Positions 24,545-32,399 of a stretch of 64,000 nucleotides of DNA are shown here, piece by piece (within the stretch, counting starts at the first letter, position 1; each line of letters opens with the position of its first letter). The DNA is from Desulfobacteraceae bacterium (GTDB taxonomy: Bacteria; Desulfobacterota; Desulfobacteria; Desulfobacterales; Desulfosalsimonadaceae), in assembly GCA_014237465.1 (NCBI GenBank), contig JABZFM010000008.1, positions 62,001 through 126,000 of the forward strand, in the 5' to 3' direction. The position numbers and the translations under genes are program-made. The notes under the pieces were generated by a model. That model did no database searches. It was not told the origin of the DNA and was given only the letters and a program-made list of their open reading frames with translations.

Positions 24545-25237
24545 TTACCAAGGATTAAACAACTTCGACATCGCACCTTCAAAAACCCGCAACCCGTGAT
24601 CCACCGCATACCAGTTGGCCCGTTCCAGGTGCTTGCCAACAGCCTGGGGAGAAACTGCATCTTTCCAGAGACCGCCAATCTGTTTCCGGGTCCATTTCTG
24701 CAATGCCCCGGTCATGGCCAGCGACTGCTTATCCGTCCAGTGATCGGCAAGCGCCCCTGTCATCCTGACAATACCGTCAAGGAGAAGCGCTTCATCAAAA
24801 CCGCTCATCGCAAACCGCATGGTTCCGGACTTGGGAGAAATCATTTGTTCAATCATTTTCCCGGACACCCGAAAAGCCGGGCCGTCTCCGGCAGACACCC
24901 GTCTGTCAGGCACATAATCGATAGAGCCGACACCGATTGCCAGCCGGGAATCAATTTTTTGTTCAGAGTTTTTTTCAGGAGAATGGGCCTTAATGTAGGC
25001 CCGGAAATAAAGGGCGGCACGCAAAGAAAAAACCGGGTCCGTCAACAGGATCTGACATCCGTCTCCCCGGAACACGTCCACTTCATAGGGCATGATCCCG
25101 GGAAATATCTCTGACAGGGCAACCCCACATTTTTTCAGGATAAAATACATGCCCTGCCGCACTTCGACCGGCAAATCTGAAAAACCGATAAAATCACCGG
25201 TAATTATCGCATGGTTTTGTTTCGGGTCAACTTTCAT
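24545..25237 (-). CDS. SatD-like protein with C-terminal helix-turn-helix-like segment
   Basis: A 230-residue protein. ITGDFIGFSDLP near the start, VFRGDGCQILLTDP, RLAIGVGSIDYVPDRRVSAGDGPAF and the strand-helix order recall SatD-family proteins, which have a nucleotidyl-cyclase-like ferredoxin fold without a proven activity. The last 60 residues (LTDKQSL-like WTDKQSLAMTGALQ, WTRKQIGGLWKDAVSPQAVG) look like a helix-turn-helix of the kind that follows SatD domains. This C-terminal segment is the part found as a decayed copy at 23541. The MFS transporter gene lies 23 bases upstream on the same strand, suggesting cotranscription. Role unknown; regulation of the adjacent transporter would be speculation. 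Confidence 0.6.
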   Translation of the reverse strand: MKVDPKQNHAIITGDFIGFSDLPVEVRQGMYFILKKCGVALSEIFPGIMPYEVDVFRGDGCQILLTDPVFSLRAALYFRAYIKAHSPEKNSEQKIDSRLAIGVGSIDYVPDRRVSAGDGPAFRVSGKMIEQMISPKSGTMRFAMSGFDEALLLDGIVRMTGALADHWTDKQSLAMTGALQKWTRKQIGGLWKDAVSPQAVGKHLERANWYAVDHGLRVFEGAMSKLFNPW

Positions 25238-25260
25238 AACAGATCAATCTTCATAACAGC

Positions 25261-26457
25261 TCAAGGAACCTTACCGGCAGTTCCCCTGCGGGTGCCTGTC
25301 CCTAAAATAAACACGATGGTTCCGGCAAGCATGATAACAGATCCCAGGTAAAAGGCATACTGCAGTTTAAAAATATCCATTATGATTCCGGCAAACAAAG
25401 ATCCACACAGCATCCCCATACTGTGTGCAACGGTGATCAGGGACATGACCGCTCCCATAGCTTCCGATTTATTGCCGGAGATCACGGCCAGGGCCATCAA
25501 GGCGGGCATGGAAATTCCGCCGCCGATGCCGAATATGGCATTTGCAACAAACAGCCCCCAAAAACCTTCTGCCGTTCCCACCAGCAATATGGCAACAACG
25601 GTTATCATCCCGCCGGTAATTACAAAAATCCGTTTATCCATTCTGTCCGCAAGCGCGCCCATGGGAAGGTGCAATATGCCGCTGACTGAAACGCCCAGAA
25701 CAATAAGTATACCGATGGATGAACTCGACAGTGCAAAGTTCATATCACCATAAACCGGCAGAAACCCCCAGATAATACCAATACAGGTGGTATATACAAA
25801 CCTGAAAAAAGCAATACTGGCAATGTCACGGTCCCGCAACAGGCGACCCCAGGGAGTGGGTGAATAGCCCCGGATCACTGTTCGTTCCTGCCGTGTGGGC
25901 GGCAAAAAGAAAAAACTCAGGCAAAACGCCCCAAATGCCAACGCACCCATCGCACCGAATGCGACCTGGAGGCTGAAATAATCCTTGATGCCACCCCCCA
26001 GCAGCGGTCCGATACTCAGCCCTAAAAACACCGACATATTAAACATTCCCATGGAAATGCCTTCTTTGCCTTTAGGGGTAATGTCCCCGATATAGGCCTG
26101 GGCCACGGGCATGATCATGGCCGAAGCAATTCCCTGAATCGCCCGGAGCAAGACCAGTCCTTTAATATCCTGAAAAAAAATAAATGCCACTGAGATGATA
26201 AAATAAGAAAAAAGCCCGAACGTGATAAATGGTTTCCGGCCTTTTTGATCGGATAATTTTCCGAACCAGGGAAGAAAAAATGTCCGGGTTAAAGAGAATC
26301 CGCCGAAAATCATCGCAATATAGAATCCGCTGGCCCCAAGGCTGTGGGCATATACCGGAAGCAGGGGGACAACAATGCCAACGCCGGTGACGGCGGCAAA
26401 CAGGGAAAAAAACAGGGCGGTAAATATTTTTTTATCGATTTTTTCGATTGTTTCCAT
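25261..26457 (-). CDS. MFS transporter
   Basis: A 398-residue major facilitator superfamily protein with about 12 predicted membrane helices. Family motif A occurs as GKLSDQKGRKP between helices 2 and 3 and again as GALADRMDKR in the second half, and the motif-C-like region GLSIGPLLGGG follows helix 4. The general look (VVPLLPVYAHSLGASGFYIA, RAIQGIASAMIMPVAQAYIG) is that of drug-efflux type MFS proteins of the DHA1 group. Substrate cannot be told. It is followed closely by the SatD-like gene. No recognisable regulator is next to it. ATG 26457 lies in a GGAAAC context rather than behind a clear Shine-Dalgarno. Confidence 0.88.
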   Translation of the reverse strand: METIEKIDKKIFTALFFSLFAAVTGVGIVVPLLPVYAHSLGASGFYIAMIFGGFSLTRTFFLPWFGKLSDQKGRKPFITFGLFSYFIISVAFIFFQDIKGLVLLRAIQGIASAMIMPVAQAYIGDITPKGKEGISMGMFNMSVFLGLSIGPLLGGGIKDYFSLQVAFGAMGALAFGAFCLSFFFLPPTRQERTVIRGYSPTPWGRLLRDRDIASIAFFRFVYTTCIGIIWGFLPVYGDMNFALSSSSIGILIVLGVSVSGILHLPMGALADRMDKRIFVITGGMITVVAILLVGTAEGFWGLFVANAIFGIGGGISMPALMALAVISGNKSEAMGAVMSLITVAHSMGMLCGSLFAGIIMDIFKLQYAFYLGSVIMLAGTIVFILGTGTRRGTAGKVP

Positions 26458-26556
26458 AAGTAAAGATCCGGGTCCAGAGAGCCCGGCTTTGGGTTAGCCA
26501 GAGGGCATGGTTTACTGCATTGATGATAACCGACACTCAATTTTCATAATCTTAAT

Positions 26557-26613
26557 CATAATCGTAATCTGTCTTTTAATGAAAGACTTTTAGCACCAAA
26601 GATTATGATTATG
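26557..26613. repeat. Nested inverted repeat (possible cruciform)
   Basis: CATAATCGTAATCT (26557-26570) pairs with AGATTATGATTATG (26600-26613) with one mismatch, enclosing a second hairpin GTCTTT-TAATG-AAAGAC (26571-26587). Additional AATC-rich copies extend it to the left. It fills part of the 299-base gap 26458-26756 between the MFS and Smr genes. Flanking T runs on either strand could make it a weak terminator; it may also be a repeat remnant. Confidence 0.6.
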
Positions 26614-26756
26614 GATTTTTCAAGGCATAGCCAAATATCTCTGACCTGACCCAGAGAGGCAGGTTTTTTAAGTTAAAATAAAATCCAGAACCTTCAGATA
26701 TCACCGCCATGGCACACTGACAAGCACCTTTTAAAGAAAGAGATAAGTAACTGAAA

Positions 26757-27026
26757 TTAGGACTTTTTCAGTGCCACCAGTGTCGCCCCCCATCCCCCGG
26801 CGTGCGAAGGCGCATCTGTAATAGAAAGCACATCCGGATGTGCTTTTAAAATCCCCTGTACCCGTTTTTTCAATACCCCGGTTCCCTTGCCATGAATAAT
26901 CCGCAGGGAGAAAATCTCTTTTTCACGGCATGCGGTGATATAATCATACAGCAACAGTTTGACTTCTTTGGGGTTGAACGTATGCAGGTCCAGAACTCCG
27001 TCAATGGGTATTTCAATTGGTTCCAA
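26757..27026 (-). CDS. Small MutS-related (Smr) domain protein
   Basis: An 89-residue protein consisting of a single Smr domain: VLDLHTFNPKEV near the N-terminus carries the DLH motif, and LRIIHGKGTGVLKKRV the HGKG motif, followed by GGWGATLVAL. Smr domains nick or bind branched DNA, or cleave RNA, in different proteins. The start appears to be TTG 27026, seven bases after AAGG; no ATG is available near the N-terminus. Stand-alone single-domain Smr proteins of this length are common. It is a single-gene unit between the repeat-rich gap and the divergent plsY gene. Confidence 0.85.
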   Translation of the reverse strand: MEPIEIPIDGVLDLHTFNPKEVKLLLYDYITACREKEIFSLRIIHGKGTGVLKKRVQGILKAHPDVLSITDAPSHAGGWGATLVALKKS

Positions 27027-27234
27027 AAGATTTCCTTATACAGGCTGTTGAGTAAATAATTCCATGATTCTTGATCTTTATGTAAGGATTGGTTAATTAT
27101 TATAATCGATATCATAATTTACCGGGACAGACACGAAAAATTACTTATATAATCAATCCTGTCATTGAGGGAGGGATGACTGCGAAACGAAATATAACTA
27201 TAATCCTACTGAATGCCATTTAATGGAATAAAAA

Positions 27235-27849
27235 ATGACACCCGCTATAATATATATCATTATTTTCGCTTATTTGATCGGCTCCATTCCCTTTGGGCTG
27301 GTCTTGGCGAAAACATTTAAATCCGTGGATTTACGAGAAATCGGAAGCGGAAATATCGGTGCGACCAATGCCCGAAGAGCCGGTGGGTGGGGATTGGGCC
27401 TTGCCACATTGGCTTGTGATGTTTTAAAAGGGACAATTCCAGTGCTGATTGCCTCAGCTATCAGTCAGGGGAATGAAAATGGATTAAAAGAAGTATGGGT
27501 TGCACTGACCGCAATTTCAGCATTTTGCGGACACCTGTTTCCCGTTTATTTAAAATTTAAAACAGGCGGTAAAGGGGTGGCGACTGCTGTGGGCTGTTTT
27601 GCGGTCATTTCACCCATTGCACTGGCAATATCAATTGTTGCATTTATAATCGCCGCCGGCATTTCAAACCGTGTTTCCGCCGGTTCACTGGCAGCGGCCG
27701 CAACGCTTCCCATCAGCGTGTTCTGGTTGAATCAATCACTAATGCTCTTTGGATGCGCGCTGCTTATCTCTCTGGCCATCATTTTCCGCCATAAAGACAA
27801 TATCAAAAGATTATTCGCCGGAACGGAACCAACGATTGGAAGGGATTAG
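27235..27849 (+). CDS. plsY: Acyl-phosphate glycerol-3-phosphate acyltransferase PlsY
   Basis: A 204-residue integral membrane enzyme that transfers the acyl group from acyl-phosphate to glycerol-3-phosphate, the first step of phospholipid synthesis. The three cytoplasmic motifs are present: GSIPFGLVLAK near residue 17, IGSGNIGATNARR with the conserved SGN and GATN near 40, and KFKTGGKGVATAVG near 108. Five to six membrane segments fit the family, as does the length. Its TAG stop is the first part of a heptamer repeat tract, and a 135-bp repeat separates it from convergent ispH. Assignment is secure. Confidence 0.95.
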   Translation: MTPAIIYIIIFAYLIGSIPFGLVLAKTFKSVDLREIGSGNIGATNARRAGGWGLGLATLACDVLKGTIPVLIASAISQGNENGLKEVWVALTAISAFCGHLFPVYLKFKTGGKGVATAVGCFAVISPIALAISIVAFIIAAGISNRVSAGSLAAAATLPISVFWLNQSLMLFGCALLISLAIIFRHKDNIKRLFAGTEPTIGRD

Positions 27850-27896
27850 GTGGAAGGTTGAAGGTTGAAGACTGAAGGTATAAGGCTGAAGAGGAA
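27848..27896 (+). repeat. Heptanucleotide tandem tract starting in the plsY stop codon
   Basis: Seven contiguous 7-base units read AGGTGGA, AGGTTGA, AGGTTGA, AGACTGA, AGGTATA, AGGCTGA, AGAGGAA. The first unit begins with the last two bases of the plsY TAG stop. The consensus is AGGYTGA. A tract of the same length and consensus begins in the same way at 34778. Confidence 0.85.
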
Positions 27897-27983
27897 AAAG
27901 AAAATGATAGCCATTTATTTCATTACAAAAAATGCCGGATTACGCTCTACGAGCTAATCCGTCCTACGTATTGCTCAGAACTT

Positions 27984-28118
27984 GATGGCAAAGAAAAAAG
28001 TCTCACCAATCTTAAAATATGGCAAGGCGCGCAAAGCCTGGGGAGCGAGGCGTACGAATGTACGTTGAGTGACGAAGGCTGAAGCGTAACGCCGAAATTG
28101 GGCTTTTTGCGAAGCCAA
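27984..28118 (+). repeat. 135-bp interspersed inverted-repeat element
   Basis: The left end GATGGCAAAGAAAAAAGTC (27984-28002) and the right end GGGCTTTTTGCGAAGCCAAC (about 28099-28118) are degenerate versions of the 19-bp termini of the MITE-like family. The centre contains the palindrome GCGTAC-GAAT-GTACGT within GAGCGAGG...GAGTGACG, flanked by CAAGGCGCGC and GCGTAACGCC. It lies between the convergent plsY and ispH genes and reaches the ispH stop codon. Confidence 0.7.
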
Positions 28119-29846
28119 CTATATCAATGCCCACAGGCCAGCTAAAAGCCCGGCAAGAATAAAATGACTTTCCATTAAAAAACCCTGGCGGAACCCGGAC
28201 GGGATCCCGCCCCGTTCATAGGCGGACAAAAACATCAGCATGGACAACGGGCAGATGCTCAGCAAATACCCGAGTGTTGAAACAGCCCCAACGGCACTGG
28301 CGATACACAGAACAATCATCATCAGGCCGGCCAGATTCTTTAACAGCCCCATGGTCTTTTTTTCACCCAGCAGAATGGGGATTGTCTCCTTGCCCACAAT
28401 ACGGCTTCCCTGCATGTCAAGTATGTCAAAAAAAGCGGTCCGCACTAAAACGAGACTAACCGTCCAAGAGAAAATCAGCACCGTGACCAGTCTAATCTGG
28501 CCGAACCCGTCAAGGGCCGGCACAATTGTCGTTACGATTCCCCAGGCCATGGCCACAAGCACGGTTTTGGATCCGGGGATATCTCTAATTTTCGGCTTAA
28601 ACCCGCCGGTAATACTTTGGGGCACCAGGCTGATGATATATACAATCCCCATAAAGCTCATGCACAACAGGAGCAACAAAAACAGCGGCCCCATCTTGTA
28701 GGCGATCAGCAAACCGCCCAGGCCGAATAAACCGGTTAAAGCAGAAAGCAGGTTCCGGTTCTGTTGATAAAAAGTGGCCCGATCCGGATCATTGTAGCGG
28801 TCGGAAGTAATATCAATCAGGTTGTTGAATGTATGCATACACAGCAGGTATAAAACCGCCACCAATATACTGGATAAAGCAGGCTCAATCCCCTGAAGCA
28901 TGGCCGCTGCATACGTCAGACATCCGGCACCGATTGCCAGGTAAATATTTGAAAGAAGAAGATTTCGATGGATGAAAAACCGCCATCGCAGAAAGCCTCT
29001 CCTGTTATACATCATACGATTTTCAAGTTCCCGGTAAACACGCTTGATAATCCAGTTCGGCGTCGATGCGCCCGCGGTGATGGCAATATGCCGAGGGGTT
29101 CCCAGTTGATTGATATCCAGTTCCGCTTCGGTTTCAATGTGAACAGCATGTTTTCCGGCATCCCTGGCGATATCAAAAAGGCGCTTCGTATTTCCGCTCT
29201 CATACCCGCCGACCACGACCACGGCGTCAACTTTTTCGGCCAGGTTCTTGACATCTTCCTGCCGGCTCTCGGTGGAGTCACAGATGGTATTAAACACCTG
29301 GTAATTCAGATGAAGGGTTTCGGCCCACGCGGTAACTTCTTCAAAAAAAGTCTTATTCTGAGTGGTCTGGGCGACGATAATCGCCTTGTCAAATTTCGGC
29401 AATGCGTTTAAGGCGTCCATGTTTTCCGCCACATAACCGTTTTCACCGGCATAGCCCAGCAAGCCGATCACTTCCGGATGCACGCGGTCACCGACAATAA
29501 TAACCGCATACCCCTGTCTTGAGTGTTTGGCGATAATTGACTGCACCTTGATGACTTTGGGGCAGGTGGCATCAATGACGTTAAACCCTGCGGTTCGCAA
29601 CTTTTCCAGATCTTCCGGGGGGACGCCGTGGGCTCTGACCAGAACGGTGCCGGAACCCTTTTCCGGGATTTCCTTGATTACGGAAATTCCTTTTTCCTCA
29701 AGGATATTCAAAACCTGGGGGTTATGGATAAGGGGCCCATAGGTATATATGGGGTCATCCGTCCGGTTGGAGGCGTCTAAAGCCAACTCAACGGCCCGGC
29801 GGACGCCCATACAGAAACCCGCTGTTTTGGCGATCGTAATTTTCAT
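28119..29846 (-). CDS. ispH: IspH (HMBPP reductase) fused to a UbiA-type prenyltransferase-like domain
   Basis: A 575-residue fusion. Residues 1-280 are IspH, which makes isopentenyl and dimethylallyl diphosphate in the MEP pathway using a [4Fe-4S] cluster held by Cys12 (GFCMGVRR), Cys95 (DATCPKV) and Cys189 (NTICDST); RAHGVPP and AGASTPNW are also typical. Residues 290-575 are a hydrophobic domain with about eight membrane helices and two Asp-rich motifs, NNLIDITSDRYNDPDR and DILDMQGSRIVGKETIP, like those binding prenyl diphosphate in UbiA proteins. Joining a prenyl diphosphate producer to a likely prenyl diphosphate user suggests channelling, for example into quinone or lipid synthesis; this is inference. 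ATG 29846 opens directly into the IspH start. Confidence 0.92.
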   Translation of the reverse strand: MKITIAKTAGFCMGVRRAVELALDASNRTDDPIYTYGPLIHNPQVLNILEEKGISVIKEIPEKGSGTVLVRAHGVPPEDLEKLRTAGFNVIDATCPKVIKVQSIIAKHSRQGYAVIIVGDRVHPEVIGLLGYAGENGYVAENMDALNALPKFDKAIIVAQTTQNKTFFEEVTAWAETLHLNYQVFNTICDSTESRQEDVKNLAEKVDAVVVVGGYESGNTKRLFDIARDAGKHAVHIETEAELDINQLGTPRHIAITAGASTPNWIIKRVYRELENRMMYNRRGFLRWRFFIHRNLLLSNIYLAIGAGCLTYAAAMLQGIEPALSSILVAVLYLLCMHTFNNLIDITSDRYNDPDRATFYQQNRNLLSALTGLFGLGGLLIAYKMGPLFLLLLLCMSFMGIVYIISLVPQSITGGFKPKIRDIPGSKTVLVAMAWGIVTTIVPALDGFGQIRLVTVLIFSWTVSLVLVRTAFFDILDMQGSRIVGKETIPILLGEKKTMGLLKNLAGLMMIVLCIASAVGAVSTLGYLLSICPLSMLMFLSAYERGGIPSGFRQGFLMESHFILAGLLAGLWALI

Positions 29847-29886
29847 AATAATTTTAGAACGATATTATTATATGTGTTCATTCCGT

Positions 29887-30027
29887 GATGGTTGAAAAAG
29901 GCATTTCTTCAAGGCAACAGAGCGCAGGGGAACAAGCGCTATTATAACTTATAACAGCAAAACAGATACCGCGGCAAAAAAATGCAGCGTAACGCAGTCC
30001 CGCCCGGGCGGGATTTACGAAGCCATC
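29887..30027 (+). repeat. 141-bp interspersed inverted-repeat element (degenerate)
   Basis: GATGGTTGAAAAAGGC at 29887 and GGATTTACGAAGCCATC at 30011-30027 are degenerate ends of the family seen at 27984. The centre holds GCTATTATAA-C-TTATAACAGC, an inverted repeat with one mismatch, and the block GCAGCGTAACGCAG. CCCGCCCGGGCGGG at about 29999-30012 is a GC-rich palindrome inserted near the right end. Confidence 0.6.
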
Positions 30028-30032
30028 AACAT

Positions 30033-30221
30033 TTACGATTTTTTTAAAAATATCTTATGATCAACCAGAGACAAAGAGTGAATCGTCCCTTTAACAAATT
30101 TCTGTTCACCGAAAATATTAATCAGTTTATACCCGCCATCTTCAGGTTCAACACTGTCAACCGCTTCCATAATCAATTCCTGATTATCTCCGTCAACTAT
30201 ATACGCACTGGCTTCACACAT
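30033..30221 (-). CDS. CooT-family nickel-binding protein
   Basis: A 62-residue protein starting MCEASAYIVDGDNQE. The family of CooT, a small nickel-binding protein first linked to CO dehydrogenase maturation, begins with Met-Cys-(E/L) and has this length and strand pattern (ADSVEPEDG-like VDSVEPEDGGYKLINIFGE). Cys2 is the expected metal ligand. A longer frame reaches 30314, but ATG 30221 is chosen because AAGGAAG lies seven bases upstream and the chain then matches the family N-terminus. The gene next upstream encodes a DUF3842 protein. Nickel delivery to CO dehydrogenase or hydrogenase would suit the acetyl-CoA pathway genes at 44 kb, but no such enzyme is in the window. Confidence 0.78.
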   Translation of the reverse strand: MCEASAYIVDGDNQELIMEAVDSVEPEDGGYKLINIFGEQKFVKGTIHSLSLVDHKIFLKKS

Positions 30222-30310
30222 TTTCTTACTTCCTTGTATTATTTTTAAATTATTTATTTTTACCGGTTCACCATTAGACTGCGCTGAAATATGGGCAAAC
30301 ACCGGTCTCA

Positions 30311-30721
30311 TCAAAACCCGTTTAGATATTTTTCAATCAGCTCATCGATCAGGTGCGGCAACGGAATGGCCGCCGTGCCGACAATCTCCACATTCTCCTG
30401 GGAAAGCGGCAGCAGGATTTTTTTTGCCGGACTGGATGTTACGGCTTCAGCCATTTTAGGCGTCACCTCACCCATCATTGAATTTGCCATTACAATGCCG
30501 ATGGGCCCGATAATCAGATCCACCTGTTTGACGGTCTGTACGATGGCATTTTCACCCGATGCCCCGCGATTGGATTTTGCCTTCAGCATCTGTGATGTCG
30601 CAATGGCATTTGTTCCCAGAGCGATGATATCCAAAGACTCTCCAAATTTTCCCCTGAGCTTTTTAATAATGGTGGCACCGATGCCGCCGCCCTGTCCGTC
30701 GATAACACAAATTTTAATCAT
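30311..30721 (-). CDS. DUF3842 family protein
   Basis: A 136-residue protein beginning MIKICVIDGQGGGIGATIIK, with a glycine-rich Rossmann-like first strand and loop, then LDIIALGTNAIATSQMLKA, a glycine/asparagine segment RGASGENAIV and DLIIGPIGIVMANSMMGEV. I recognise this as the DUF3842 family, which has no assigned function and is often found beside CooT-like genes in anaerobes. The GQGGGIG loop suggests nucleotide binding. It overlaps the NYN nuclease gene by one base upstream and is 89 bases from cooT, so the three are probably cotranscribed. No catalytic residues can be named. Confidence 0.72.
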   Translation of the reverse strand: MIKICVIDGQGGGIGATIIKKLRGKFGESLDIIALGTNAIATSQMLKAKSNRGASGENAIVQTVKQVDLIIGPIGIVMANSMMGEVTPKMAEAVTSSPAKKILLPLSQENVEIVGTAAIPLPHLIDELIEKYLNGF

Positions 30722-31248
30722 TATAATTTTTTCAGTCGCTTCTTATTCAACCGTTTTTTCTTTGGCAGCCGTTTTGACGGGCCTTTTTTTTTGGTGGTCG
30801 GCACCCATCCGTCATCTACTCCTGATTCGGGGGAAATCCCCTTTAAATCCATAAATGCCGCCATTTCCATTTTTTCTTCAAATTCAACGGCGCTTATCGT
30901 GGCCGCTCCCTGTGAAGCGGAGGAATCAGCCACCTCCCGGTCGGAACTCACCACAAGGGCTCTTTGTTTCTCCCGGGTGACCATACGCTTAATCACCGAA
31001 TCAGCGGTTTCCCCATGACGTGAAAATTTTATCAAAATACCTTTTTCATGGTCCCTGTTTTCAAATAAAACCGCTTCCCCGGTACCGTCAAACACCACCG
31101 TAATCTTGTGGCCTTTCAACCGTTTATATGCAGCGAGTTTATCGACAAGCGCCTCACGACCCAACTGTAAATCCTGGCGATCCAATGGCCCGATGACTGG
31201 AGATTGACGAATGACGTTGTAGCCGTCAACAATAATATGAACGGACAT
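30721..31248 (-). CDS. NYN (PIN-like) domain RNase, YacP-like
   Basis: A 175-residue protein of the NYN group of PIN-like nucleases. Acidic residues that would bind metal are in HIIVDGYNVIRQ (Asp at the first strand end), TVVFDGTGE, ETADSVIKRM and LVVSSDREVAD, the order seen in Bacillus YacP/Rae1-type proteins, which cut RNA on the ribosome. The C-terminus is very basic (KKKGPSKRLPKKKRLNKKRL), suiting RNA or ribosome contact. It lies directly downstream of parB on the same strand and overlaps the DUF3842 gene by one base. Nuclease activity is inferred from family; the target is unknown. Confidence 0.82.
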   Translation of the reverse strand: MSVHIIVDGYNVIRQSPVIGPLDRQDLQLGREALVDKLAAYKRLKGHKITVVFDGTGEAVLFENRDHEKGILIKFSRHGETADSVIKRMVTREKQRALVVSSDREVADSSASQGAATISAVEFEEKMEMAAFMDLKGISPESGVDDGWVPTTKKKGPSKRLPKKKRLNKKRLKKL

Positions 31249-31275
31249 ATTTAATAAACCGATAAAAATTCAGAT

Positions 31276-32193
31276 TTAATCAGATTTTAAAAGGCCCAGC
31301 AACCGGTCAAGGTCATCGTTGCCGTAGAATTCAATTTCAACCTTACCTTTTTGCCCCCGCCGCTTAATCATCACTTTGGTGCCGAAATACCGGGCAAGAT
31401 CCTCTTCAAGGTTTAAAAAATAGACATCCGCCGGCCGCTTTTCCGATTTTTTGACACGCTGTTTTTCCGAATTTAACCGCTGGATCAGAGCTTCCGTTGC
31501 TCGAACCGACAACCCCCGAAGTATGACAATTTTCCAGGCCCGGCGCTGAAGCGCGGATGTTTCCGCCCCCAGCAGCGCCCTTGCATGCCCCATACTGATC
31601 AGGCCGTCTTTAATGGATGACTTGATATCATTGGGAAGTTGATTCAGGCGTAAAAAATTGGCCACTGCGGACCGGCTCTTTCCCACCTGCCGGGCAACTT
31701 TCTCCTGGGTCATTTTAAAATCGGTCAGCAGCCTTAAATAGGCTTCCGCTTCTTCCATGGGATTTAAGTTCTGACGCTGAATATTTTCAACAATGGAAAG
31801 TTCCAGAAGCTCGGTGTCACCGATATTCTTTATGATAACCGGCACCTTAAACAAGCCTGCCATCTTAGCCGCGCGTAGACGGCGTTCGCCGGCAATCAGT
31901 TCATATCCATCTGATGAAGACTCTCTGACCAGCAGCGGCTGAAGAATTCCCTGAACCTTGATTGAATCGGCAAGTTCCACCATTTCGTTTTCAGGAAAAT
32001 CCCGGCGCGGCTGATACGGATTCGGGACAATCTTATCTACATCACACTCCAGCAAATTCCCGGATGATTCTTCCTGACTGACGACGATGTCCGGGAAAAG
32101 AGCGTCTAATCCTTTACCAAGGCCGGTTTTTCTCCGTTTTTTCTGTTTTGATCCGCTATCTTTGGATTTTGATTTTGACTTTCCATCCCCCAT
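31276..32193 (-). CDS. parB: Chromosome partitioning protein ParB
   Basis: A 305-residue ParB/Spo0J protein. After a lysine/serine-rich N-terminus and the conserved GLGKGLDALFPD, the CTP-binding ParB domain shows NPYQPRRDFPE, LLVRESSSDGYELIAGERRL and IVENIQRQNLNPMEEA, followed by the helix-turn-helix TQEKVARQVGKSRSAVANFL that binds parS. The C-terminal dimerisation part is shorter and basic. ATG 32193 is preferred over TTG 32199. It lies downstream of parA as in chromosomal par loci, but the two are separated by a 165-bp repeat element, so coupling is loosened. No perfect parS site was noticed in the window. Confidence 0.93.
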   Translation of the reverse strand: MGDGKSKSKSKDSGSKQKKRRKTGLGKGLDALFPDIVVSQEESSGNLLECDVDKIVPNPYQPRRDFPENEMVELADSIKVQGILQPLLVRESSSDGYELIAGERRLRAAKMAGLFKVPVIIKNIGDTELLELSIVENIQRQNLNPMEEAEAYLRLLTDFKMTQEKVARQVGKSRSAVANFLRLNQLPNDIKSSIKDGLISMGHARALLGAETSALQRRAWKIVILRGLSVRATEALIQRLNSEKQRVKKSEKRPADVYFLNLEEDLARYFGTKVMIKRRGQKGKVEIEFYGNDDLDRLLGLLKSD

Positions 32194-32228
32194 TCGCAAA
32201 CCTATACCTGAATTTTAAATGGTTAGTG

Positions 32229-32393
32229 GTTGACCGAAAACCTGAAAATTTTTTCAAGTTCAAGGCGGGCGAAAATTTTAACCGGAGGAATACATTAAGT
32301 ATTTTGAGGATTAAAATTTAAGCCCAACCCAAAATTTAAGCCCAACCCAAAATTTAAGCCGTAAATTGGAAAAATTGGCGGTTTTCGGTCGGG
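32229..32393. repeat. 165-bp inverted-repeat element with internal 18-bp tandem repeats, between parA and parB
   Basis: The ends GTTGACCGAAAACC (32229-32242) and GGTTTTCGGTC (32380-32390) are inverted, with 11 perfect base pairs in GACCGAAAACC. The inner part holds AATAC-ATTAA-GTATT and CAAGGCGGGCGAAAATTTTA, opposed by TTAAAATTTAAG. Units of AAAATTTAAGCCCAACCC occur twice in full (32313-32330, 32331-32348) and once partially (32349-32360). The element runs almost to the parA stop codon. Confidence 0.75.
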
Positions 32394-32399
32394 CACTAT

